From contig BFEA01000001.1 in NCBI GenBank assembly GCA_003427395.1, positions 12,612,054 through 12,633,553 on the forward strand: 21,500 nucleotides of DNA, read 5' to 3'. The notes beneath the pieces were generated by a model. That model ran no database searches. It saw only the letters and a list, made by a program, of their open reading frames with translations, and had not been told where the DNA came from. Made by a program: the position numbers and the translations under genes. The stretch comes from Chara braunii. Its lineage: Eukaryota; Streptophyta; Charophyceae; Charales; Characeae. Below are positions 1 through 8,468 of this stretch, one piece after another; position 1 is the stretch's first letter; each line of letters starts with the position of its first letter.

Positions 1-274
1 GTCCGACCAGAACGAGTCGTTATTGTGCCGGACCCGCCGGGATGGCGGTCCGTTAGGATGGAGACGAAGAAGGAGGTAGAGATGGAGCTGGAGGGGACAG
101 CGCAGCTCCGACGCAGACTCCACACGCAAGTACTCCAAGATCTGCGAAAGTGAAGAATGACGAAAAACAGACTGCAGCTGGGGTATACCCCCAGCGGACT
201 GACTGGACTGGACTGGACTGGCCTGGTACCGACCGTGGTACCGGGCGGGACTGGACTGGACTGAAACAATATAC

Positions 275-312
275 GGCCTGTGGGGTCAGGCCACGGCCTG
301 GTCCCACAGGCC
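275..312. repeat. Nested 38-bp imperfect palindrome
   Basis: Outer arms GGCCTGTGGG and CCCACAGGCC are perfect 10-bp complements. Inside them, CAGGCC and GGCCTG are perfect 6-bp complements around AC. The two GT dinucleotides between the arms would face each other as G.T wobbles in RNA. Sixteen of 19 positions are Watson-Crick complementary. It could extrude as a cruciform or fold as a hairpin in a transcript of either strand. Confidence 0.85.
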
Positions 313-334
313 GAACTGGCAAATAGCCAAATAG

Positions 335-355
335 GCCCTGGCTGTAGGCCAGGGC
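335..355. repeat. 8-bp inverted repeat with 5-nt loop
   Basis: GCCCTGGC (335-342) and GCCAGGGC (348-355) are perfect complements separated by TGTAG. It lies 22 bp after the nested palindrome, so the two would form neighbouring hairpins. No T-tract follows, so it is not a bacterial-type terminator. Confidence 0.8.
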
Positions 356-499
356 AGATGAAGGCCCGCTGCAGTTATGTAGGTTAGCCCTTGCTGCTTC
401 TCTGGATGGAACAGGGGGGGGATGACGATGCTGATGCTGCACGCCTCTTCTCGGGATGGACCATCCCCTATTTCCAAGCCACATCAACGGGTCACTTTT

Positions 500-2296
500 C
501 GGCTTTTTAAACCCAGAGCTTGGTGCAATTTTTTAGAATGCCTTTCATTCTTTTGGTTAAGCGATTTCCACTCACCTTAGTGAGCATGCCTGAAATTTCT
601 TTCATACTTTTTTATTTCCAATTTGTACTGGGAATTAGGTGTCACTCTGCTTTTTCAGTGGTACTTCGTGTAACTGTTTTTGTGTCTTTCTATTTTCGAG
701 CAAGCATCCTCCACGCTCACGCATTTGCATGTTATCTTTTTAGAGCTCTTCTCTCTTTGTCTTTGCGCTTTCTCATACCATCATAATTGTTTTCCGCCCT
801 CTATCTTTGTGCCTCTTACTGAATCATGGTTTCCACTCGCACCAGCTTCCATAACCTCCTTTCCCGCCATTATTGCGACTTCAGGAGGATCTTGACACAC
901 CAATGTAGCCGTAGAGATCAGATCGCTGCGTGGAGAGTGGTTTAATCCCCCACACCACGGCTCAACCAGATACAAACCCATCCCTCGACGTCACCGTGGA
1001 CTCCCAGACCTCTCTGCCCTCATCCTCCCCCTTGCATGCATCCTTGCTTGCACACTCTTTTCTTATGCTATCCTCCAGCTGGGTTGAGTAGGTGGCGAGC
1101 CAAGTGGTGATTAGCGGATTGGACAGTCTCGACGGGTCGGTAGCGATTCTGCAGAGCGGATCAGCGCAGGCGTCGGATCGACGGAGTGACGATGGTTAGG
1201 ACTAATTGCGTAGTGTGTGGCAATGGATTGTTGACACTCAGGTGATGGTGATGAATGGTGGAAATTGGTGAGCATACCACGTGCATGAGAGCGGGGTAAT
1301 TTGCTTCCCTTTCTTCCGCGTGTCTATCTTTCTGAGTGAGATTATGCATGGCAAAAACGCCCTTCTTTTTGCCTTTGAATATATGAGATTTCGATTCTCT
1401 GACTTTCACTCCCTTCTATGGGAATGACACATTTGTGTGTTTGGTGAGATCGCTGTTCCGAATGGATGTATGAAATCCCTATGTGTACAATTGTCTGGTT
1501 TTCCTCTTGTCCATGGATGAAAATACGTAGTGGCGTATTTCGGCCTCATATGTGATCTTTTCCCTATTCTAAGTATGCATTTGTCTATCTTAAGCTCTCG
1601 TTACTAGTCGTTACACTCTTCTACTTGCATAAGTCTACAATGATGAAAAAATATCATAAGTGTTGTTTACTGCGCATGTAATGGATGGCTTTGTTCAAAC
1701 TTCAAACCTTCGCAATCGGATTTTCTTTTCTCTTTGTACATGTGAGTAATTTCTTCTATATGATCTTTCTATTTCTCTCTACACAATCAACGTTTTGATT
1801 TCGATAGTCGCATGCCGCATGCCGCATGCCTTTGCCCAGTATTCAATCTTCCGATATGATTGAATCGATCATGTATTTCACACATGGTTATCTATTGGTT
1901 GCATGATTGATAGAAGTTGTCTCTTCTCCTTTGATTTATGTGGTTTTGTTTCAGCTAAACCATCGGACGGTTTTCTCTTACTCACTTTAGTTTCTTATTT
2001 AAAGGTGTGATACATGTGCACTGTATTCTTGCATCAGCTCCACACCATATCCAAACTTCCCGTATTGTGCGAAAAACGTCCTGTCTGTGAGTGGGATGTA
2101 CACGAAGCTACGACACACATCTGTCAAACTTATCATCTCCTAAAAATGGATATTGTTTTGCCTTCCTTGGCTCCAGATTTATGATTGTAGATACAATATT
2201 TTCCTCCTTTCTCGATTTTCCTCCCAGAGCTCATTGTTACAGCATTCGTACCTTGCTAGCCACGTATGTTGTGCTCAGACTGCACACAGAGCGAGT

Positions 2297-2300
<4 letters not shown>
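500..2300. other. T-rich gene-free stretch
   Basis: This 1.8-kb stretch is T-rich on the plus strand, with many TTTCTTTT-like runs. The longest open frames are under 100 codons, have no recognisable motif, and resemble chance frames. A small GCATGCC triplication sits at 1810-1830. Intergenic DNA, an intron or an eroded repeat are all possible, and I cannot separate these. Confidence 0.5.

Positions 2301-2366
<66 letters not shown>
2301..2366. repeat. (GA)n microsatellite
   Basis: About 33 uninterrupted GA units. Open frames crossing it read as Arg-Glu repeats and are artefacts of the dinucleotide array. Such tracts are prone to length polymorphism. Confidence 0.98.
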
Positions 2367-2368
<2 letters not shown>

Positions 2369-2657
2369 TCAACCACATGCCGCGTGAAGATCATTGAGTT
2401 GCGAAAAGGGCAATTTGATCAGAAGAATGTCCATCCGGTTAATTGTATTCTGACTCAGATCATGAGAGAAGCCATTCAAATTGAGTGACGGAACGCGACC
2501 AGAGGGTGATCAGACCCTTGAAGGTGCTGACGAAGCTAAGCAAGGTAAGTGAGCACTCAAGCAAGCGATTAATAGGATAGAAGGCAATGCATACACAATG
2601 AAATTGAATTAATCTTACAACTTGACAGCCCTTCATACAAACATTGGGTAACAATCT
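2367..2657. other. Gene-free spacer
   Basis: Between the (GA)n tract and the tandem duplication I see no domain, RNA gene or repeat. A 64-codon minus-strand frame (2460-2654) has no recognisable features. Confidence 0.45.
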
Positions 2658-3382
2658 TGCACTAGTCGCAGTACTCCAACTTACACCGGATCATCCGTCC
2701 GATTTGAGCTGGCTTGGATGTTGTATTATCCCGTGACCGAATCGGTCAAACAACATAATGATCTCTTGGAAACATAAAACGAGAACATGAATCAATCAGA
2801 AACTATTTTGTGTAGCCTGCGACTGAGTGCTACTTGTCAACCCCTTACGGCTGCGCCAACTCTTGCAACTCTTCTCCCGGCTCCACCTGCCACCCTTTTT
2901 GCAATTGTGATTGCCGCACTAGCGGCTACCTCATTTCGCAGATGGGGTATGATGAGGGTGGGCAAAAGTTCTTGACAGTGTTCGAGTGGATGCAATCCTT
3001 CCAGAGGAAAGGGGACTGCACTAGTCATGGTAGTTTAACTTGCACGGGGTCATTCGGCCGACATTGAGCTGGCCCAGATGATATATTATCTCGTGACTGA
3101 AGCGACCAAGCAACATAATGCTCTCTTGCAAGCACAAACCGAGAACAAGAGCCCATTGGAAACTATTTTGTGTCGCCGGCGATAGGATGCTGCTTGCCAA
3201 CCCCCTATGGCTACTCCAACTCCTGCCACTCTTCTCCCGGCTCCACGACGGCTGCCGGACTAACGGTTAGTGGCCGATATGTGCCACATTTACCTCATCT
3301 CATAGACGGGGTGTGATGAGGATGGGTGAGAGTTCTTGACCGTGTTGGAGTGGATGCGATCCTTCCATAGAGGGAAGGGGAC
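2658..3382 (+). repeat. Two-unit tandem duplication (~360 bp each) with decayed coding signal
   Basis: Unit 1 (about 2658-3016) and unit 2 (about 3017-3382) begin with the same TGCACTAGTC and align along their length at an offset of 359-366 bp. Shared blocks include AACTATTTTGTGT, CTCTTCTCCCGGCTCCAC and GGGGACTGCA. In the frame starting at 3066, unit 2 reads a helical peptide beginning ELAQMIYYLVTEATKQHN. Unit 1 encodes a diverged version beginning ELAWMLYYPVTESVKQHN with a stop soon after. The peptide similarity suggests a once-coding ancestor, perhaps a mobile-element protein, but I do not recognise the family. The units are diverged by indels and substitutions, so the duplication is not recent. 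Confidence 0.8.
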
Positions 3383-3446
3383 TGCATTCTGGGGCGAACT
3401 CTATGCGGACACATAGGGGGTTCGTTGGGCGGGGGACAACAAGGCA

Positions 3447-3711
3447 ATGTTGTGCATTCAGTGGTGGGTAGAGTTTGAGAGGTGTTCTCTTTCAACTTCT
3501 GACAATTGTCCTTCGTGTGTTGTACATATGGCCGTGTTTGTCCTGCGAAAAGGATTTGGGCGGTCATGCATATGTGCACACGAAGGTGAGCAATGCTTTG
3601 GACCGGCGGAAGGTGACAAAGGTTGTTGAGATTTTTGCAAATATCAAGCTTGATGCATTTCGCAAGTGTGGACAGGGTTATGTCCTCCCATGGTACGAGA
3701 TGGATGACTAA
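3447..3711 (+). pseudogene. hAT transposase C-terminal dimerisation domain, frameshifted remnant
   Basis: hAT transposases end in a dimerisation domain with a WW-containing start, a Cys-Glu-Arg-Asn-Trp-like block, then an 'iHtK.rN.L....v.klV.i..N..L' signature. Here CIQWWVEFE is read in the frame starting 3447. After a frameshift, the frame starting at 3475 carries CEKDLGGHAYVHTKVSNAL, then DRRKVTKVVEIFANIKL, and closes with WYEMDD at a stop (3709-3711). The order and spacing match the end of a hAT protein. The frameshift, the missing rest of the transposase (about 600 residues in intact members) and the degenerate CEKDL block show a dead fragment. No terminal inverted repeats were identified. 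Confidence in family is fair, in pseudogene status high. Confidence 0.7.
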
Positions 3712-4337
3712 ACGCAGGAGATTGACGATTGTATTCCTGCTGGTTAGCCCGAGGGCGACACAAATGACAGGGGCTTGACGAAGGAGATTGCGGTGCAAAA
3801 GGGACTTTTAGTGTGGGCGCGAGGATCCTGCTGCCAGCACCCGGCGATCGGGGTGTCCCAAAGTACACCCGGATCTTGAATGCTCATTGTTGCTAGTTCC
3901 GCGACGAGGTCCCTCTCGACCTTATTGTTTGGTCTCGGAGCAGATCCTGAGCTCCGATGGCACGAATGAGTCGTTTGAGTCGGACATGGTTGCCTGTGGA
4001 GGCAGTTCAAAAACCATACTAGGGGTGATCCGTGCGATGGAGGGGAGTATAGCTAGGATACGAATTTCGATGGTGGTGCGCGAGGGAGGCCAATGTCTTG
4101 TTCCATCAGCGAGTCCACGGCCTTTCAGCAGAGGTGGTCTGATCGGCTCCTGGAGCAGTCTACAACCCGTCATGATAGCATGGGCAGCGCTGCTGGGGAT
4201 TCAGGAGCATGGAGACAGCAGTCCAAACAGCAGAGGACAGGTGGCAGTCGACCCCAACAGCTAGCTCCCGGCGATGGCGAGGACTTGTTAGTTTTGAGCT
4301 GGTGCAGAGCTAGGACGAATAGCACCATGAGCCACAA
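3712..4337 (+). other. Stretch after the hAT domain, probably the decayed end of the same element
   Basis: In the hAT frame, translation past the stop gives an acidic stretch (EIDDCIPAG, then another stop). This resembles the acidic tails of some hAT proteins. A 125-codon frame at 3887-4264 has no motif I recognise. I treat this as probable element remnant, with no independent gene. Confidence 0.35.
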
Positions 4338-4499
4338 ATGCTAGAGACAAAGGTAGCAGTCGAAGAGGATTTCGGTGGGATGGAGGCGGTGGAGGAGGCG
4401 GAGGAGGCAGAGGAGGCAGAGCCTGAGTCGTCAGAGACGCGTGACTTCATGGGTGAGCTCAATGTGGCTTTGCCACAGACATCGACGAGCCAGGGCTAA
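4338..4499 (+). CDS. Small acidic open frame of unknown function, possibly an element tail
   Basis: ATG at 4338 and TAA at 4497-4499 frame 53 residues, rich in Glu/Ala from a GAGGCG/GAGGCA run and ending in ALPQTSTSQG. It lies downstream of the hAT domain but in another frame. It could be the acidic tail of the transposase after frameshifts, or a chance frame created by the GAGGCA repeat. No function is assigned. Confidence 0.2.
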   Translation: MLETKVAVEEDFGGMEAVEEAEEAEEAEPESSETRDFMGELNVALPQTSTSQG

Positions 4500-4511
4500 T
4501 TGATGATGCAC

Positions 4512-4658
4512 TTTTTTTTTTTTTTTTTTGAACTTCGTATAGGGGAAACCTACTTAATGAGGTGATAAGAGCATCCCTGGTAAGTAGGACCCGGTGTCGA
4601 AGGCTCCATCTATTGGTGGGGAGCTACACCTGCTGGAAATCGGGTCCAGTGTCCCTGT
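4512..4658 (-). mobile_element. Short A-tailed hairpin retroposon, copy 1
   Basis: On the minus strand the element starts with GGGACACTGGACCC, runs through a conserved TGCTCCCCACCAATAGATGG-like core (here with a variant of TGCTCCCC), and ends in an A18 tail, seen as T18 at 4512-4529. The leading hairpin pairs GCTGGA (4632-4637) with TCCAGT (4645-4650). No open frame of any length is present, so it is a non-autonomous SINE-like unit. This copy has a 3' part differing from the 8684-8819 copy. Two further hairpin units follow in tandem on the plus-strand side. Confidence 0.75.
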
Positions 4659-4748
4659 AATGATGAGAGTGTATCTGCTGGAAATTGGGTCCAGCGTCCC
4701 TGTAGAGTGATGTGAATGTATCTGGTGGAAATCGGGTCCAGCGTCCCT
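4623..4748 (-). repeat. Three tandem copies of the retroposon's leading hairpin
   Basis: The block around CTGCTGGAAATCGGGTCCAG recurs at 4631, 4676 and 4723, with offsets of 45 and 47 bp. Stems are GCTGGA/TCCAGT, GCTGGA/TCCAGC and GGTGGA/TCCAGC. The 5' end of the retroposon is therefore multiplied here, with spacers carrying GTAATGATGAGAGTGT-like sequence. Confidence 0.8.
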
Positions 4749-4867
4749 ATGCAGAAATGTGTTGACAGCTACATCTACCTATGTATGCACGTTAAGCAAT
4801 ATATGACAGAAGATGGGAGACCCTATCCATCTAATCGACAATGTCTTTATATATGTACAACAATCCA

Positions 4868-5130
4868 CGAAACCCTAACAAAGATGTGATGTATGTGATG
4901 TATGTGTGATGTATGTGTGATGTATGTGATGTATGTGATGTATGCGATGTATGTGTTCTGTATCTGCCAAAATCTAAACACGAAACCCTAACAATGATGT
5001 GATGTGTATGATCTTTATCAATCAAGACTAAGCACGAATCTCTATCAGTGATGTAATATGTGTGCTCTGGACGTCGAGTCTGTGTGTGATCCTTATCAAT
5101 GATGTAATCTGTGTGATCTGGACGGCGAGT
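4868..5130. repeat. Degenerate ~56-bp tandem array with internal GATGTATGT microsatellite
   Basis: Unit starts resembling CGAAACCCTAACAATGATGT recur at 4868, 4981, 5035 and about 5089. The first spacing is about two units and the others are 54-58 bp. Between 4887 and 4950 the first unit is expanded by GATGTATGT/GATGTATGTGT repeats. The last two units share CTCTGGACGTCGAGT / ATCTGGACGGCGAGT. The minus-strand 105-codon frame across it is made of His-Thr-Ser repeats from this array and is not offered as a gene. The CCCTAA inside is not a telomeric array. Confidence 0.7.
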
Positions 5131-5305
5131 GCAGCTTCCATTACCCATTGTCCGAAGAGAGCAGGGTTATTGATTACTTCCCTGCGCAAGGGAAGGATTG
5201 ACCACCTACGTACTAGTCCCCAACCAGCCCACCTCCATCCCACGAGGCAATCAGCACCCCGTTGTTGATTGATATTGTGGGCTGGGGACCACCAATCAAC
5301 ATGGA
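5131..5305. other. Short spacer 3' of the Asn-rich gene
   Basis: No open frame of note and no repeat is seen. If 5306-6469 is a gene, this would hold its 3' UTR. I see no clear polyadenylation signal to place an end. Confidence 0.3.
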
Positions 5306-5635
5306 CTATCCTACTCCTATCCTCAGCCAGACAATGGGGTTGAAGTGGGGGAAGGAGGGAAAAGGGGGGAAGATGGTAAGCCTCTTATCCGTGTCAACCC
5401 CAATCCCCACCACGTCGGCATGCGGCATCTCTCCCGTCATGCTGATTCTCTCTGCCCCGCTGCTGTCGTGGTCGTCGCTGCCGCCATCATCATTGTTGTT
5501 GTTGTTGGCATTCCCAATCCCCACCACGTCCGCTTGCGGTATCTCTCCCATCATGCTGATGATGATCTGAGATGCCCGGACACCGCTCTCAACCCTGCTG
5601 TTGCCGTGGACGTCGCTGCCGGCATTGTCGTTGTT

Positions 5636-5668
<33 letters not shown>

Positions 5669-5874
5669 GCTGTTGTCATGGTCGTCACTGCCGCCATCGT
5701 CATCACTGCCGCCATCGTCATCACTGCCGCCATCGTCATTGTTGTTGTTGTCAGCCCCAATTCCCACCACATCCGCTTGCGGCATCTCTCCCATCATGCT
5801 GATGATGATCTGAGATGGACGGGCACCGTTCTCCACCCCACTACTGTCGTGGTCGTCGCTGCCGCAGTCATCGC

Positions 5875-5919
<45 letters not shown>

Positions 5920-6003
5920 AATTGTTGTTGTGGTCGTCGTCATTGTTATTGTCGTTGTTGTCGCCATCATTTTTGACAATATCCTTGATGCCGGTGTTAT
6001 TAA

Positions 6004-6037
<34 letters not shown>

Positions 6038-6469
6038 ATCCTTGCTGTTGTTGGTGTTGTCGTTGCAATTATCTTCACTGGCCTCGAATCCTCCCTCCCA
6101 CCAGTAGTCCTTGTCGCCCTTGTCATCCATCTTGACCATTCCCTGCCGATTCTCCAGCTGATTGCGCAGATTGTGACCCATTGTAAAGAGGGTTTTGCAG
6201 ACGCACATCTTATCATCCGCTCGCCTCCAGTCGATGTAGGCCTCGAGCCGGGGATCCGGCCCCTCCTCCAGCTCCCACATGATGTCTAGCATCTCCTGGG
6301 TCCTGTCTTCCAACCACTGCTCCATAGAGATCGCCCCCCCATCGATCTCTTCCCCCTCTTGCCGCCGCAGCATGAGCACCGCAACTATCGTCTGCAGTTG
6401 CTTGCATCCCTCCTCCAGTATGATAAGCCATTCCGCCGCTCGATGTTGTAGCTCCCCCACCGAATCCAT
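5306..6469 (-). CDS. Asparagine/aspartate-rich repeat protein with helical N-terminal domain, function unknown
   Basis: From the ATG at 6469 this frame encodes 387 residues. The frame stays open upstream to 6562 with an earlier Met. I prefer 6469 because the extra 31 residues look like translated 5' UTR. Residues 1 to about 125 form a well-mixed, probably alpha-helical region (MDSVGELQHRAAEWLIILEE; later WLEDRTQEMLDIMWELEE and LEAYIDWRRADDK), unlike a chance frame. The remainder is low complexity: poly-Asn tracts encoded by AAC/AAT (GTT arrays on the plus strand) alternating with Asp/Gly/Ser segments. It carries three cassettes built on SQIIISMMGEMPQADVVGIG, the last one shortened. The cassettes lie roughly at 5757-5880, 5516-5630 and 5400-5490. 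The C-terminus is FPPFPSFPHFNPIVWLRIGVG-like and hydrophobic. No signal peptide or catalytic motif is visible. Prion-like or disordered assembly domains have this composition, but no function is inferred. Three G-box motifs lie 395-470 bp upstream. It could also be one exon of a longer gene or a repeat-derived frame. Confidence 0.55.
5400..6045 (-). repeat. In-frame cassettes and (GTT)n tracts of the Asn-rich gene
   Basis: Plus-strand GTT arrays occur at about 5630-5668, 5876-5925 and 6003-6040 and encode poly-Asn on the minus strand. Between them, a block spanning CCACCACGTCCGCTTGCGG to ATGATGATCTGAGATG recurs at 5516-5575 and 5757-5817, with a diverged third copy at 5400-5445. A GCCGCCATCGTCATCACT unit is repeated three times at about 5690-5740. 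All repeat lengths keep the minus-strand frame open, which is mild evidence for selection on the protein. Confidence 0.8.
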
Positions 6470-6644
6470 CTCTCTCCCAATGCAGGCTGATGAGATCCCT
6501 AATTGTCTTCTAGTTGAAAAACTACAAGCAGTCTCGGTTCCAAAAAATAAATTGTTCTGCAATCTTTACTTCAATAGATGCCTAATTAGTCTCATGAGCT
6601 GATCGGCTCTAGACTTCTCCCAGGAATTTCTTTTTTCATTCAAA

Positions 6645-6760
6645 GGGACACTGGGCCCGGTTCCCAGTCTGTACAAATAAATATCATGATGTATTCAAGG
6701 GACGCTGGACCCGGTTTCCAGCAGGTGTTGCTCCCCACCAATAGACGGAGCCTGTCTTTT

Positions 6761-6800
<40 letters not shown>
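6645..6800 (+). mobile_element. Short A-tailed hairpin retroposon, copy 2, with doubled 5' hairpin and A39 tail
   Basis: GGGACGCTGGACCC begins at 6699 and the element runs through CAGCAGGTGTTGCTCCCC and CCAATAGACGGAGCC to an uninterrupted A39 (6762-6800). A second, diverged 5' hairpin sits 54 bp upstream, starting GGGACACTGGGCCC at 6645. Stems are ACTGGG (6650-6655)/CCCAGT (6663-6668) and GCTGGA (6704-6709)/TCCAGC (6717-6722), with loops CCCGGTT in both. The long pure A tail suggests a fairly recent insertion. It lies between the Asn-rich gene and its candidate upstream G-boxes. Confidence 0.8.
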
Positions 6801-6802
<2 letters not shown>

Positions 6803-6863
6803 GTGCCATTCACACAGTTCTTCTGAACCAGTCGTCAATCCCACAGCTGGTGCTACCCCTGTC

Positions 6864-6941
6864 CACGTGTCACGGGACTTCCGCGTCTCCAAACAACAGG
6901 TGCCACGTGGCAACAAACCACTCACACCTGTCGGGCACGTG
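6864..6941. promoter_or_regulatory. Cluster of three CACGTG G-box motifs
   Basis: CACGTG occurs at 6864-6869, 6904-6909 and 6936-6941. The middle one is embedded in the perfect 12-bp palindrome TGCCACGTGGCA (6901-6912), which contains the classical plant G-box GCCACGTGGC. G-boxes bind bZIP and bHLH transcription factors. The cluster lies 395-472 bp upstream of the Asn-rich gene's start on its strand, with a retroposon in between. A promoter role is inferred from position and motif only. Confidence 0.4.
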
Positions 6942-7048
6942 CGCAGGCCCAGCACCCGGGGAGCTGTCCTCCCCAGGCGCTGGTCGAGCCGGGGCAACCG
7001 GGCCCTACCGGTTTGCCGGCATCAGGGCACTAGCACTAGCACAGCCAC

Positions 7049-7379
7049 ATGAGGCACTTTGAGGAGCATCCTGTAGGACCAGTGGGGGAATCGGAGCAGC
7101 AGCCCGAGGAGACCCCGGACGAGCGAGAGGCGTGTATCTATCGGGGGGATAGCGACAGGGCTAAGACCTTGGCAGATACGGACCTGACTACACAGACGTT
7201 GGCTTGGGGATGGTGGAGCGACAGAGGAGGGAGGTGGAGGGCACCTTGACGAGGGAGTTGGACGGTGCCTCGATGAGGGAGGTGGAGGGCGCCCCAATGA
7301 CAAATTTTGAGTCTTAGGAGGGGGTGATCAGGAACGGTGCATCCATGGGAGTTAACTTCGGTTCATCTGCTCCGATTGG
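7049..7379 (+). other. Weakly coding-like stretch with short internal repeats
   Basis: A 66-residue frame at 7049-7249 (starting MRHFEEHPVGPVGESEQQPE) has acidic, mixed composition and could be a remnant exon or element tail, but I do not recognise it. At 7228-7296 a unit of about 24 bp, GGTGGAGGGCACCTTGACGA-like, repeats about three times. Stops in every frame follow. Confidence 0.3.
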
Positions 7380-7650
7380 GGACCTTGGACCTTGGAGGAG
7401 CCTGATGTTACGGTTGTAGACATGGATCTGTGGAGGTGGTGTTTCGGGACAGTGGACCTATGGAGGAGTGTGAGGCAGCAGTTGGGGACATTGCAGCTGA
7501 GGGGCGGTGATTGGGGACATTGGACATGTGGAGGAGCATGAGGGTGCAGATGAGGACGTCGCAGCTGAGGAGGGGGTGGTTAGGGACAGTGGACTTCTGG
7601 AGGAGCATGACGCTGTGGGAGGCTTTAGGCATTGTACATTGGACATTGAA
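7380..7650 (+). repeat. ~67-70-bp minisatellite, four diverged units
   Basis: Units start near 7380, 7447, 7514 and 7584 with the shared block GGACANTGGAC-N(2-5)-TGGAGGAGCATGAG. In one frame (7507-7722) the repeats encode acidic blocks such as GDIGHVEEHEGADEDVAAEE and RDSGLLEEHDAVGG, so the unit is about 23 codons. Frame breaks between units 1 and 2 show decay if it was coding. It may be the eroded acidic repeat tail of a protein. Confidence 0.6.
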
Positions 7651-7722
7651 GAGAGATGGGGCGGCCACAAGGACAAGTGGATGAGGATCCCTAGTCCTGC
7701 CATTGCACCTGGAGTTATCTAG

Positions 7723-8468
7723 GTCCTCTAGCATTGGCAGGGAACCCGCCGGGACTGCGCAGGGAGCGCAACCACATTACTTTGGCATTGGCGGCGGTAT
7801 GGCAGCGAGGGAGGGAGTAACATCCAGTAATTGTTTTTTTTTGGGGGGGGTTTGTGGTGGGGTTGAGGGGTTTAGTATCATGGGCCCACAGGGTGTGGGG
7901 TGTGGTACCCCCCCCTTCCCGTGGATGCCTGCAATGCCCCCGACCCCATCCTCGGCCCCCCAATAAAAATTGCACCCGTGGGGTGCTTTTGTCTTTCGGG
8001 GTAGGGGAGGTGTTTCGGGGGCTTTGGCATGATGGTTCCATGGGGCCCCAAGGTGTGGGAAGGGCCTGAGGGGCGTTTGCTGCCCTCACGGGTTCGCAGG
8101 ATTGCGCTGCACTTGTGTGTGCGCACCCCCGACCTGCACCAAAAAAGAAAGTAAAAAGAAAAATCCTATTCTTCGGCAGGAAAAGCGAGTAGTATGCGCA
8201 CGCTGCACGCACATTGCATGTGATGTATGCGCACACGTTGTGTACATTACATAAAAAGCGACACACAGATGTCATCCCCCTCTTAGTGCACGTTGGAAAG
8301 AGAGGCGCTGATCTCCCTTCAATATAATGTGCTTAGTTACGCTGTGATATTGTGTATAGAAGTTAACTGTTTCCTTTCATCTGAACTGGCCTGGAATCCA
8401 AGTCTTTCGTTGCCTGCTCCTACATCTTGTCATCGTCCATGTGTGTTGCTTCCTCTAGGCAAACATCC
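7723..8468. other. G-rich then mixed gene-free stretch
   Basis: 7830-8060 is G-rich, with two loosely similar segments (around 7880-7905 CATGGGCCCACAGGGTGTGG and around 8037-8060 CATGGGGCCCCAAGGTGTGG). 8185-8260 alternates purine/pyrimidine (TATGCGCACGCTGCACGCAC and similar). The 186-codon minus-strand frame across it (7715-8275) has Pro/Thr/Gly-rich composition expected from G-rich DNA and no motif, so I do not call it. Confidence 0.4.

Larger units (their letters stand above)
1..500. other. GC-rich structured segment without a gene
   Basis: No convincing coding frame is seen. The open frames here have the low-complexity composition expected from the local pentamer repeats. The segment holds short ACTGG/GGACT pentamer runs (about 197-222 and 248-263), a GGTACC-flanked dyad near 226-243, and two strong inverted repeats listed separately. 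What it does is unknown. It could be the edge of a repeat that continues left of the window. Confidence 0.5.

Noticed and set aside
53-487. 144-codon minus-strand frame rich in Pro/Ser/Val
   Set aside because: The repeated residues come from the ACTGG pentamers and palindromes. No motif.
2091-2488. Open frames with long Arg-Glu runs
   Set aside because: They arise from the (GA)n microsatellite.
4868-4995. Telomere-like AAACCCTAA motifs
   Set aside because: Only two isolated occurrences as part of a ~56-bp unit, with no tandem CCCTAAA array.
4831-5148. 105-codon His/Thr-rich minus-strand frame
   Set aside because: Produced by the GATGTATGT and ~56-bp repeats.
5345-6289. 314-codon plus-strand frame, Val/Ile-rich
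   Set aside because: It is the reverse complement of the poly-Asn tracts ((GTT)n reads as Val) and has no non-repetitive domain. The minus strand explains it better.
7715-8275. 186-codon minus-strand frame
   Set aside because: Pro/Thr/Gly-rich composition reflects G-rich plus-strand DNA. No domain or repeat logic.
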